Shown here piece after piece: positions 24,145 to 31,842 of a stretch of DNA of 64,000 nucleotides. The position numbers and the translations under genes were made by a program. The stretch is from assembly GCF_007752535.1 (NCBI RefSeq), contig NZ_CP036426.1, forward strand, positions 8,122,001 through 8,186,000, in the 5' to 3' direction. The stretch's first letter is position 1, and every line of letters starts with the position of its first letter. This DNA comes from Tautonia plasticadhaerens (GTDB taxonomy: Bacteria > Planctomycetota > Planctomycetia > Isosphaerales > Isosphaeraceae). The notes beneath the pieces were generated by a model. That model did no database searches, had not been told where the DNA came from, and worked only from the letters and a program-made list of their open reading frames with translations.

Positions 24145-24807
24145 TCACTGCCCCTCGAAGCGGAGCGAGCCGCCGGGGGGCCCCTCCAGGGTCTGCTTCA
24201 GGCGCTTGAGGCCCTTGGCCCAGAGGCCCCGGACGACCTTGCGGCCGACGCCCATCTGGTCGCCGATGGCCTCGAAGGACTGGTTCTCGGCGTGATAGCG
24301 CCAGAGGACCTCGGCCTCGGCCTCGGGCAGGTCGGTGAGGGCGTCGGCCAGCAGGACGATCAGCTCCCGGCGGCTGGCCTGCTCGCTGGGGCTGGTCTGG
24401 CTCAGCGCGAGCACGTCGAGCAGCCGGCCGCCCCCCTCCCCCTCGCCCGGCGGGCCGCCCCCCTCGGCATCCCAGGGGGCGTCCAGGGGGAGGGCGTGGC
24501 CGTCCCCCCCCCGCTTGGCCCGGCTGTGATAGCGGCCGAGGTCCGCCAGCTTCTGGCCGACCAGGCGGCGGAGCCAGCCGACCAGCGCCGCCTCGTTCTG
24601 GCCGGTGAAGGCGGGGAACTGGCGGACGACCTCGACGAGCGTCTCCTGCACCACGTCGGAGAGCTCGACCCGCTCCCGGAGCCGGGGCCCCATGCCGGAC
24701 CGGACGACCATCCGCAGGTAGTTGCGGTAGAGGTTGCAGAGTTCCCCCAGCGCCTCGGCCCGTCCGGCCCGGGCCTCGGCCATCAGTTCGGTCGGTCCGG
24801 CTCCCAT
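24145..24807 (-). CDS. ECF-type RNA polymerase sigma factor
   Basis: A 220-residue sigma70-family protein. Region 2 is visible as EALGELCNLYRNYLRMVV with VELSDVVQETLVEVVRQFPAFTG, and region 4 as ADALTDLPEAEAEVLWRYHAENQSFEAIGDQMGVGRKVV, followed by the recognition helix. Both regions and the long linker with a Gly/Pro insert are typical of planctomycete ECF sigmas linked to Ser/Thr kinases. ATG 24807 has GGAGG 9 nt upstream; the longer frame adds a poorly conserved basic segment. It lies directly upstream of the large kinase gene, which suggests a phosphorylation-controlled regulon. No anti-sigma gene is visible. Confidence 0.93.
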   Translation of the reverse strand: MGAGPTELMAEARAGRAEALGELCNLYRNYLRMVVRSGMGPRLRERVELSDVVQETLVEVVRQFPAFTGQNEAALVGWLRRLVGQKLADLGRYHSRAKRGGDGHALPLDAPWDAEGGGPPGEGEGGGRLLDVLALSQTSPSEQASRRELIVLLADALTDLPEAEAEVLWRYHAENQSFEAIGDQMGVGRKVVRGLWAKGLKRLKQTLEGPPGGSLRFEGQ

Positions 24808-25018
24808 CGGCGATGGCCTCCGCGGGCGTCCGCCGGTGACCGGCCGGGGGGCCGTCGGCGACGCTTGCTCGGGGGGGCGTGCGGTCGATCCGGGCCGCCT
24901 CACTCCGAGTTCCTTCATCATCGGCCCCGGGCCGCCGCCCGGCAAGGGGAGTCGGCCCGAACCCCGACGACCGCCCGACGCCGGGGCCTCGGGGGGTGGC
25001 GGGGGGGCGCAACGGGGA

Positions 25019-25050
25019 ACGCCCCGCGCCGGTGGGCCGGCGCGGGGCGT
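25019..25050 (-). terminator. Perfect 14-bp hairpin after the PEP-CTERM gene
   Basis: Arms 25019-25032 and 25037-25050 (ACGCCCCGCGCCGG) with a TGGG loop. It starts 43 nt beyond the stop on the minus strand. There is no T-run, as with most candidate terminators here. Confidence 0.55.
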
Positions 25051-25092
25051 CGTGGTGTGGTGCGTCGGGCTCGGCCCGAGGCCGAGGCCGGG

Positions 25093-25824
25093 TCAGGCGG
25101 CCTTGTGGGCCAGGGCCCGGCGACGCAGTCCCAGGCCGCCGGCCAGGGCGACCAGGAAGACGGCGATCGAGGCCGGCTCAGGAATCTGCACGGCTTCGAT
25201 GCGGCCCTGGATGCTGGTGCGGCCGCCGTTGGTGGTGAAGGGGGCGATGTCCACCGGGTCGATCTTGGTGATCTTGGCGATGAAGTCGCCCACCTGGAAG
25301 GTCGGCAGGTTGTCCGGGTCGAGGTTGAACGTCGCGGTGACGCTCGACTGGGTCTCGCCGGTGATGACGCCGTTGAGCACGCCGTCGATGAAGATCGGCG
25401 TGTCGTTGGGGCTGGGCGCCTGGCCGTTGACCTCGCCCACGGTCAGGGCGATGGTGAAGGGCATGTCCTCGTAGGTCGTGGAGACGTTGGCGCCGAGGTC
25501 CGGCAGGACCTGGAACTCGCCGAGGCTGATGTTCGACGGGGTCCGGACGGTCTGCTGGATGATCCCGTTGTAGTTGAGCAGGTTGCCGTTGGTGACCTTG
25601 GCGGTGTCGCCGAAGGTGCCGGCGGTGCTGAACCGCATGAGCGGGCTCGCCGGGACCGGCTCGGCGGCCACCGGCTCGAGGACCTGGGTCGTGGCGATCT
25701 CGTCGACGACGGTCTCGTCGACGTCCGTCTCGATCTCGTCGGCGAAGGCCGACGGGGCCACCAGGCCGAAGGCCAGGGCCAAACCCGCCAACCGCAGCCC
25801 GGCCCAGCCGTGAATCGTGTGCAT
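25093..25824 (-). CDS. PEP-CTERM sorting-domain protein
   Basis: A 243-residue secreted protein: signal peptide (LRLAGLALAFGLVAPSAFA), a short acidic Thr/Val/Glu-rich stretch, a beta-rich middle, and the C-terminal sorting tail IPEPASIAVFLVALAGG followed by Arg-rich residues. The tail is recognised by an exosortase, which is not encoded in this window. The middle has no enzyme motif. Ribosome binding site AGGAGGG is 5 nt from the ATG. Confidence 0.93.
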   Translation of the reverse strand: MHTIHGWAGLRLAGLALAFGLVAPSAFADEIETDVDETVVDEIATTQVLEPVAAEPVPASPLMRFSTAGTFGDTAKVTNGNLLNYNGIIQQTVRTPSNISLGEFQVLPDLGANVSTTYEDMPFTIALTVGEVNGQAPSPNDTPIFIDGVLNGVITGETQSSVTATFNLDPDNLPTFQVGDFIAKITKIDPVDIAPFTTNGGRTSIQGRIEAVQIPEPASIAVFLVALAGGLGLRRRALAHKAA

Positions 25825-26526
25825 CCTTACCCTCCTGAATCATCGAAGATTCGACGCCCTTCCAGGGCGCCGGGACCGGGCCGCCTCCGCGGTGCGGTGG
25901 CCGCCCCGGCCTCGGAATCGTGGCCAGACCCCCGGGGCCCCCCTGCCCTCGCCGACGCACCCCGCCGCGAGGCGGCCGGGGCGACGGTTCGGGAAGAGCG
26001 GCCCGCGATCCGGGTCCGGGGAAGCACCCCCCGGGTCCCGTTCACGTCCTCGCCCCCCTCGCGTCTTCTGGGGGGGCGTTCGGACCAGAGCCTCTCGGTT
26101 CGAGCGACGGCGACCTTGCCGGGCCCAGGTGTCTCGTCTCGGCGGGTCAATCGATGGGGACGCGGTCCGGGTCGAGAGCGATCCATCTCCACCGGCCTCC
26201 CTGCCGGCCCGAGTCGATGGGTCGTCGGTTCCGTCGCAACGATCCTCAAGGTGGAGTTCCGAAACCGGGGCGGAGGATACTGGAGGCCCCCGAGGCTGTC
26301 CACCTCAAGTTCCCCCATTCCGGGGGAATTCGCTGAAGTTCTCCCCGGGACCCGCCGAAGCCCCGGCCGGGATCGGCCCGGGGGGCGGGACGAGGGGACC
26401 GACGACCGGCCTCCGTGCCCGGCGATCAAGGCGGCGACCCGCTCCCCCGCCCCCGGGGAGCGCGTCGCCGCAGCCCGAGGTGAGGGGGCCCTGGCGAGGT
26501 GCCGGGCCCCGCGTCCCGTTCGCGGG
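25825..26526. other. Intergenic region before leuA, upstream half
   Basis: About 700 nt without a credible gene between the PEP-CTERM gene and the leu leader. It contains a small hairpin TTCCCCC/GGGGGAA at 26310-26328 and scattered short palindromes. Long ORFs through it have no starts with ribosome binding sites. Confidence 0.4.
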
Positions 26527-26568
26527 CCCCTCACCCCGGCCCTCCCCCCGAGGACGGGGAGGGGGGGG
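26527..26568. repeat. GC-rich palindromic repeat, single copy
   Basis: CCCCTCACCCCGGCCCTCC followed by its complementary GGGGAGGGGGGG arm. Same family as 7297-7463 and 34191-34337. Confidence 0.65.
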
Positions 26569-26651
26569 CGGATCCGGCCGGTCGATCTCCCCGAAGGCCC
26601 GGCTCGATCTCGCCCGCCGGGGTCGCCCCGCCGGCGTCGCGGGTTTCCTGG

Positions 26652-26681
26652 TTGACGATCCCGAATCGCCCGCCGTAAGAT
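26652..26681 (+). promoter_or_regulatory. Sigma70 promoter of the leu leader and leuA
   Basis: TTGACG (26652-26657) and TAAGAT (26676-26681) with an 18-nt spacer, the best promoter match in this region. Transcription would start near 26688, 63 nt before the leader peptide ATG. Confidence 0.7.
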
Positions 26682-26750
26682 CAGGGTGACTCGGACGAGG
26701 CAACGGGCGGCCCGTGCGCCCCGGCCCATCCCGACGATTCGCGAGCGACC

Positions 26751-26831
26751 ATGCCGACCCCCTCCCTCCTGCTGGGCCTGCGACTTCCTCTGGCCCTCGG
26801 CCTGCTGCTAACAGGCCGGGTGGGGGCTTAG
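26751..26831 (+). CDS. leuL: Leucine-rich leader peptide for attenuation
   Basis: A 26-codon ORF from ATG 26751 to TAG 26829-26831. Ten of 26 residues are leucine, arranged as MPTPSLLLGLRLPLALG and LLLTGRVGA. One leucine codon is CTA, rare in such a GC-rich genome, and one is CTT. It lies between the promoter and the terminator hairpin at 26874, exactly as in known leu attenuators. Ribosome binding site is weak (GCGAG). Stalling at leucine codons under low Leu-tRNA would favour the antiterminated transcript. Confidence 0.85.
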   Translation: MPTPSLLLGLRLPLALGLLLTGRVGA

Positions 26832-26873
26832 GGACCGTCGTCGGCGAGGCGTCGCGAAGACTCGAACGACACT

Positions 26874-26928
26874 CGACGGAGCCCCGAGACCCACCCGGCC
26901 GGTGGATCTCGGGGCTCCGTCGCGTTTT
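26874..26928 (+). terminator. Attenuator terminator upstream of leuA
   Basis: A perfect 16-bp stem (26874-26889 with 26907-26922; arm CGACGGAGCCCCGAGA) carries an inner 5-bp stem CCACC/GGTGG and is followed by CGTTTT. The segment CCGTCG at 26835-26840, just after the leader stop codon, can pair with CGACGG at 26874-26879 and could form an antiterminator. It ends 84 nt before leuA. Confidence 0.9.
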
Positions 26929-27012
26929 AGCGACCGAGTCGAATCGATCGATCCACTGCATCCCCACCGGCCTTCTCTGGACCTCAGGATTTCGAGAGAG
27001 GACAGGCCCCCC

Positions 27013-28587
27013 ATGGCCGACGACCAGCGGATCCGGATCTTCGACACCACGCTCCGGGACGGCGAGCAGTCCCCCGGCGCCAGCATGACCCACGCCGAGA
27101 AGCTGGAGATGGCCCGGGCGCTTGCCGACCTGGGGGTCGACGTCATCGAGGCCGGGTTCCCGGTCGCCTCGATCGGCGACTTCGAGGCGGTCCGGGCCAT
27201 CGCCGCCGAGATCACCGGCCCGACCATCTGCGGCCTGGCCCGCTGCAACGACCGCGACATCGACCGCGCCTGGGAGGCCGTCCGGTACGCCCAGCGGCCG
27301 AGGATCCACGTCTTCCTCGCCACCTCGGCCATCCACCGCGAGCACAAGCTCCGGATGACCCCCGAGCAGATCGTCGAGCGGGCCGTCGCCGGGGTGAGGC
27401 GGGCCGCCGGGTACTGCCCCGACGTCGAGTTCAGCCCCGAGGACGCCGCCAGGACCGAGCTCGACTTCCTCTGCGCCGTGGTCGAGGCCGCCATCGACGC
27501 CGGGGCGACCACGGTGAACATCCCCGACACCGTCGGCTACGCCACGCCGAGCCAGTTCTCGAAGGTCATCCGGACGCTCAGGGAGCGGGTGCCGAACATC
27601 GGGAAGGCGGTCATCAGCGTCCACTGCCACGACGACCTCGGCATGGCCGTGGCCAACAGCCTGGCGGGGGTCGAGGCCGGGGCCAGGCAGGTGGAGTGCA
27701 CCATCAACGGCATCGGCGAGCGGGCCGGCAACGCGGCGCTCGAGGAAATCGTGATGGCGCTGCGGACCCGACGCGACTACTACGGGGCCGACACCGGGGT
27801 GAAGACCGAGCGGCTCTACCCCACCAGCCGGCTCCTGACGACCGTCACCGGCCTCTCGGTGCAGCGGAACAAGGCGATCGTGGGCCGCAACGCCTTCGCC
27901 CACGAGTCGGGCATCCACCAGGACGGCATGCTCAAGGAGCGGTCGACCTACGAGATCATGAGGCCGGAGGAGGTGGGCGTCCCCAAGACCGACCTCGTGC
28001 TGGGCAAGCACTCCGGGCGTCACGCGTTGAAGGACCGGGCGATCGGGCTGGGCTTCCACCTCACCGACGAGCAGCTCAACGCCGTCTTCGACGACTTCAA
28101 GGCGCTGGCCGACAAGAAGAAGGAGGTCTACGACGACGACCTCGCCGTCCTGATCGAGAAGCAGATCGGCGACGACGTGCCCAAGGCCTGGGAGCTGATC
28201 AGCGTCCAGACGACCACCGGCTCGAACATGCTGCCGACGGCCACGGTCTGCATCCGGAGGCCCGACGGCGAGATCGTCCAGGACGCGGCGATCGGCACCG
28301 GCCCGGTCGACGCGATCTTCAAGGCGGTGGAGCGCGTGACCGGCGTGCGGGCCAGCCTGCACGACTTCGCCATCCGGAGCGTGACCCGGGGCAAGGACGC
28401 CCAGGGCGAGGTGACCCTGGAGCTGGCCGTCGAGAGCGACGACATCGACTTCCGGGGCCGGGCCGCCTCGACCGACATCATCGAGGCCAGCGCCCTGGCC
28501 TACATCAACGCCGTCAACGCCATCGCCTCCCGTCGCGAGCGGGGCCGGGTCCGGGAGGTCGCCGGCCGCCCCGGCGCGGGAGCCTGA
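27013..28587 (+). CDS. leuA: 2-Isopropylmalate synthase
   Basis: A 524-residue enzyme catalysing acetyl-CoA plus 2-oxoisovalerate to 2-isopropylmalate, the first committed step of leucine synthesis. The TIM barrel begins with IRIFDTTLRDGEQSPGASM; metal ligands include HCHDDLGMAVANS and the NGIGERAGNA region; ARCNDRDID and HESGIHQDGML also match. The C-terminal allosteric domain (from about 390) is the part that binds leucine. It is preceded by a promoter, leucine-rich leader and attenuator, so it is likely controlled by both feedback and attenuation. The upstream in-frame extension to 26902 overlaps the terminator and is not used. Confidence 0.97.
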   Translation: MADDQRIRIFDTTLRDGEQSPGASMTHAEKLEMARALADLGVDVIEAGFPVASIGDFEAVRAIAAEITGPTICGLARCNDRDIDRAWEAVRYAQRPRIHVFLATSAIHREHKLRMTPEQIVERAVAGVRRAAGYCPDVEFSPEDAARTELDFLCAVVEAAIDAGATTVNIPDTVGYATPSQFSKVIRTLRERVPNIGKAVISVHCHDDLGMAVANSLAGVEAGARQVECTINGIGERAGNAALEEIVMALRTRRDYYGADTGVKTERLYPTSRLLTTVTGLSVQRNKAIVGRNAFAHESGIHQDGMLKERSTYEIMRPEEVGVPKTDLVLGKHSGRHALKDRAIGLGFHLTDEQLNAVFDDFKALADKKKEVYDDDLAVLIEKQIGDDVPKAWELISVQTTTGSNMLPTATVCIRRPDGEIVQDAAIGTGPVDAIFKAVERVTGVRASLHDFAIRSVTRGKDAQGEVTLELAVESDDIDFRGRAASTDIIEASALAYINAVNAIASRRERGRVREVAGRPGAGA

Positions 28588-28601
28588 TCTCGGCCCGATC
28601 G

Positions 28602-28639
28602 CCCCGGCCCGACGCCCGATCCCGGGCGTCGGGCCGGGG
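28602..28639 (+). terminator. GC-rich hairpin after leuA
   Basis: A 17-bp stem (28602-28618 with 28623-28639) with loop ATCC lies 14 nt past the leuA stop. No T-run follows. The downstream gene begins 19 nt after the hairpin, so it may insulate or attenuate. Confidence 0.5.
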
Positions 28640-28658
28640 GCCTCGACGAGGGCGTGCC

Positions 28659-29765
28659 ATGCGGCTGATCGAGGTCCTGCTGCTGTCGATCCCCCCCGCG
28701 ACGGCCCCGGGGTCCTCCCGGGACGGCCAGGCGGTCGAGGCGATCGAGTACCTCGGCCAGGCCACCCTGCCGGGCACCTTGACCGAGGACGGCACCCGGG
28801 TCGGCGGGCTTTCCGGCCTGGCCTTCGACGAGGGGGAGGGGGTGTTCCTCGCCCTCTCGGACGACCGGGGAGGCCCGGATTCCCCCGCGCCGAGGGCCTA
28901 CCGGCTGCGGATCGACCTGGCCGACGGCCGGCTCGACCCGGGGGACGTGGGCGTCGAGGGCGTGCTCGTGCTGACCCGGCGGGACGGCTCGGCCGTGCCG
29001 GCCGGGACGGCCGACGCGGAGGGGATCGCCCTGGGGGGCGGCGGGGGGCTGTTCATCGGCTCCGAGGGGATCCCGGGGGCGGATCCGCCGGTCCCGCCGT
29101 CGGTCGACCGGTTCGATCGGGGGGCGGGGAGGCACGTCGGGGCGTTCGAGGTCCCGGCCGCCTACCGTCCCGGCCCCGGCCGGGGGGTCCGGGAGAACCT
29201 CGGCTTCGAGTCCCTGACGATCACGCCGGGGGGCCGGTTCGTCGACGCGGCGACCGAGAACGCGCTGCTGCAGGACGGCCCGGCGGCCTCGGTCGAGTCG
29301 GGGACGACCTGCCGGATCCTCCGGTTCGACCGGGCCTCTGGGGAGCCGGCGGCCGAGTTCGCCTACGAGGCGGGGCCGATCGTGGGCAGGATCGGGCCGA
29401 GGGTGGCCGGGCTGGTGGAACTGCTGGCGATCGACGAATCGCGGTGGCTGGCGCTGGAGCGGTCGTTCTCGGCCGGCTCGGGGTGCTCGATCCGGCTGTT
29501 CGAGGCGTCGATCGATGGCGCGACGGATCTCCAGGGCGTCGACGCCCTCGCCGATCGCCCCGGGGTGGTGCCGGTGAGCAAGCGTCTGGTGCTGGACCTG
29601 GGGACGCTGGGCGAATTCCTGCCGACGAACCTGGAAGGCATGGCCTTCGGCCCGGACCTGCCCGACGGCCGGAGGTCGCTGATCCTCGTCGCCGACAACA
29701 ACCGGATGGCGCTCTTGCCCTCGCAGTTCGTGGCGTTCGGGGTGACGATGGCCCCTTCGGAATGA
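28659..29765 (+). CDS. Phytase-like esterase-domain protein
   Basis: A 368-residue protein of the 'esterase-like activity of phytase' family. Matching elements are VGGLSGLAFDEGEGVFLALSDD, ADAEGIALGGGG, RENLGFESLTITPGG and LPTNLEGMAFGPDL with LILVADNN. This is a beta-propeller fold related to Bacillus phytase. A weak signal sequence (residues 1-16) suggests export. ATG 28659 has a poor ribosome binding site. Substrate unknown; it is not evidently connected with leucine synthesis. Confidence 0.8.
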   Translation: MRLIEVLLLSIPPATAPGSSRDGQAVEAIEYLGQATLPGTLTEDGTRVGGLSGLAFDEGEGVFLALSDDRGGPDSPAPRAYRLRIDLADGRLDPGDVGVEGVLVLTRRDGSAVPAGTADAEGIALGGGGGLFIGSEGIPGADPPVPPSVDRFDRGAGRHVGAFEVPAAYRPGPGRGVRENLGFESLTITPGGRFVDAATENALLQDGPAASVESGTTCRILRFDRASGEPAAEFAYEAGPIVGRIGPRVAGLVELLAIDESRWLALERSFSAGSGCSIRLFEASIDGATDLQGVDALADRPGVVPVSKRLVLDLGTLGEFLPTNLEGMAFGPDLPDGRRSLILVADNNRMALLPSQFVAFGVTMAPSE

Positions 29766-29778
29766 CCCAGGGTCACGG

Positions 29779-30480
29779 TCACTCCCGGACGAGCACCGCC
29801 CGGGCGAGCCGGCCGTGCAGCATCCCGACGCCCCGGATGACCAGCAGCATCAGCCAGAGCAGGACGACCCCGAGCGCCGCCAGGCCGATCAGCAAGGCCG
29901 GGCCGACCTCCGGCTCGGCCCCCACGAAGCCGAGCTGGATCCGGGCATACTCGCTGCCGGTGGCCAGGTCGATCAGCGACCCGAGGGTCAGCGACACGGG
30001 CACCGTCAGGCCGACCACGACGAGGACGAAGTAGGCGATCCCCAGCGGCAGCATCAGGATCATGTTGGCCAGGGTCGACCAGGTCCGGGGGTCCAGGAAC
30101 GCGCCGAGGACGCCGCGGTCCCCCCCGGCGAGGTCGAGCGTCGAGCCGGGGGAGGACCGGGACATCCGGACGCCCAGCAGCCCCTCGACCAGCCAGCCTT
30201 CGAGCACGCCGACGAACCGGACGGACATCAGGAACATCATCAGCAGGGGGATGCCCACGAGCACCACGACCAGCGAGACGGAGACCGTCAGCCCGACCAC
30301 CGCCCAGGTGAAGTAGGCGACCCCGGTCCCCAGGGACGTCAGCAGGTAGAAGATCGCCCCGTACGTCCTGGGGTCGGTCAGCACGCCGAGGGGGTTGGCG
30401 GCGGGGTGGCCCGGGAGAGGATCGGCCCCGATCTCGTCCCACTCCCACTCGGGGATCGGTGCCCTGGCCGGTTTGCCCAT
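29779..30480 (-). CDS. Sensor-domain multi-pass membrane protein with internal duplication
   Basis: A 233-residue protein with four or more hydrophobic helices arranged as two similar halves: LTDPRTYGAIFYLLTSLGTGVAYF at about 33-56 and LDPRTWSTLANMILMLPLGIAYF at about 127-149, each followed by two membrane segments. This matches the 'putative sensor' family in bacterial membranes. No kinase or output domain follows, so it may act as a stand-alone membrane module. GGAG is 7 nt before the ATG. Downstream hairpins separate it from the sigma gene. Confidence 0.75.
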   Translation of the reverse strand: MGKPARAPIPEWEWDEIGADPLPGHPAANPLGVLTDPRTYGAIFYLLTSLGTGVAYFTWAVVGLTVSVSLVVVLVGIPLLMMFLMSVRFVGVLEGWLVEGLLGVRMSRSSPGSTLDLAGGDRGVLGAFLDPRTWSTLANMILMLPLGIAYFVLVVVGLTVPVSLTLGSLIDLATGSEYARIQLGFVGAEPEVGPALLIGLAALGVVLLWLMLLVIRGVGMLHGRLARAVLVRE

Positions 30481-30692
30481 GATCCTGCTCCGGTGGCCTC
30501 GGTGGCGTCGCCCCCGGGTCCGGGCGCCGTCCGGGGCGGGGGCGAGGCGATCACCCCATGATACGAGTTCGGCGGGCCATCGACCGGGGTCGTCCCGCGG
30601 AGGATCTTCGGTCGGGGCGGGCCGGGATTGGGCTCGCGATCGCCCCGTGCCCGGGCGGAGCGGGTCGGGGAGGAGGGCGTCGGGGACGGAAT

Positions 30693-30740
30693 CGGGCCCG
30701 GCCCGGCCCCTTCCTGAGCGAAGGGGCCGGGCCGGGCCCG
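30693..30740 (-). terminator. Very long GC-only hairpin after the flagellar sigma gene
   Basis: A perfect 21-bp stem (30693-30713 with 30720-30740) with loop CTGAGC lies 95 nt beyond the sigma stop on the minus strand. No T-run. The rest of the 355-nt gap to 30480 shows no gene. Confidence 0.6.
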
Positions 30741-30835
30741 GGGGATGATCGTCCGGCCGGGATGACGGGGGAGGCGGCCGGCAGGAGGGCGGACGGCCGG
30801 GACGGCCCCGGCCGGGATCGATCGGCCCGGTCGGC

Positions 30836-31612
30836 TCAGGTGCCGAACTCGGGACGCCGGCCGTTGAGCTGGGCCTGGAGCCGCTGGATGATCGAGGAGT
30901 GCATCTGCGAGACCCGGGACTCGGAGAGGTCCAGGGTCGCGCCGATCTCCTTCATCGTCAGCTCCTCGTAGTAGTAGAGGATGATGATCAGGCGCTCGTT
31001 GCGGTTGAGCCCCTTGGTCACCATCCGCATGAGATCCTTGCGCTGGAGGCGACGGGTGGGGTCCTCCCCCTTCTTGTCCTCCAGGATGTCGATCTCGCGG
31101 ACGTCCTTGTAGCTGTCCGTCTCGTACCACTTCTTGTTGAGCGAGATGAGGCCGACGGCGTTGGAGTCCATCGCCATCTTCTCGTATTCGCCCATGCTCA
31201 GGCCGAGGCGTTCGGCCAGCTCCCGGTCGGTGGGCGGGCGGCCGTGCTCGGCTTCGAGGGTCTTGCGGGCCTCCTCCATCTTGGTCGCCTTGGCCCGGAC
31301 CAGCCGAGGGACCCAGTCCATGGTGCGCAGCTCGTCGAGCATGGCACCGCGGATCCGGGGCACGCAGTAGGTCTCGAACTTCACGCCCCGGCCGAGGTCG
31401 AAGGCGTCGATGGCGTCCATCAGGCCGAAGACGCCGGCGGAGATGAGGTCGTCGAGGTCGACGCCCTCGGGCAGTCGTTGCCAGATCCGCTCGGCGTTGT
31501 ACTTGACCAGCGGCAGATAGCGCTCGACGAGCCGGTTCCGCAACTCGGTGGTCGGGTGTTCCTTGAATTGACGCCAGAGTTCAGCGACATCCACGTCCAC
31601 CTTGGCAGTCAT
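30836..31612 (-). CDS. fliA: FliA/WhiG-type flagellar sigma factor
   Basis: A 258-residue sigma factor with region 2 (LVKYNAERIWQRLPEGVDLDDLISAGVFGLMDAIDAF, FETYCVPRIRGAMLDELR), region 3 (LEAEHGRPPTDRELAERLG) and region 4 (ERLIIILYYYEELTMKEIGATLDLSESRVSQMHSS). The length and spacing fit FliA/SigD/WhiG. It would direct late flagellar genes. GGAGG is 6 nt from ATG 31612. It ends the flhA-flhF-flhG-fliA strand run; no FlgM-like antagonist is seen. Confidence 0.93.
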   Translation of the reverse strand: MTAKVDVDVAELWRQFKEHPTTELRNRLVERYLPLVKYNAERIWQRLPEGVDLDDLISAGVFGLMDAIDAFDLGRGVKFETYCVPRIRGAMLDELRTMDWVPRLVRAKATKMEEARKTLEAEHGRPPTDRELAERLGLSMGEYEKMAMDSNAVGLISLNKKWYETDSYKDVREIDILEDKKGEDPTRRLQRKDLMRMVTKGLNRNERLIIILYYYEELTMKEIGATLDLSESRVSQMHSSIIQRLQAQLNGRRPEFGT

Positions 31613-31777
31613 CCTTGACCTCCACGGGGGGTCTGCGGAGAGGCCCGTGCGCCATCCTGGCCGCCGGGGACGGCCCGCCGACCCGCCCCGCTCGGGGGGC
31701 GTCTCGGCGGGTGGGGTCGCCCGCGACGGGGCCGGAGTGGAGCCCACTCCGGGGCCGGGCGACCCGCTCTCACGCTA

Positions 31778-31807
31778 GATATCGGACAACCGGACGAACC
31801 GGCTTGA
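31778..31807 (-). promoter_or_regulatory. Possible sigma28-like promoter before fliA
   Basis: On the minus strand TCAA (31804-31807) is separated by 16 nt from GTCCGATATC (31778-31787), similar to the flagellar sigma -35/-10 pattern (TAAA and GCCGATAA). It lies 166-195 nt before the fliA start. Weak match. Confidence 0.3.
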
Positions 31808-31842
31808 ACCTCGCACTCATTTCTTTCCCTGGCGAACTCGAA

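Noticed and set aside
19405-26655. A 2,416-residue plus-strand ORF
   Set aside because: It runs antisense to the kinase, ECF sigma and PEP-CTERM genes and has Gly/Pro/Arg-biased composition without any motif. It is a consequence of high GC; the minus-strand genes are clear.
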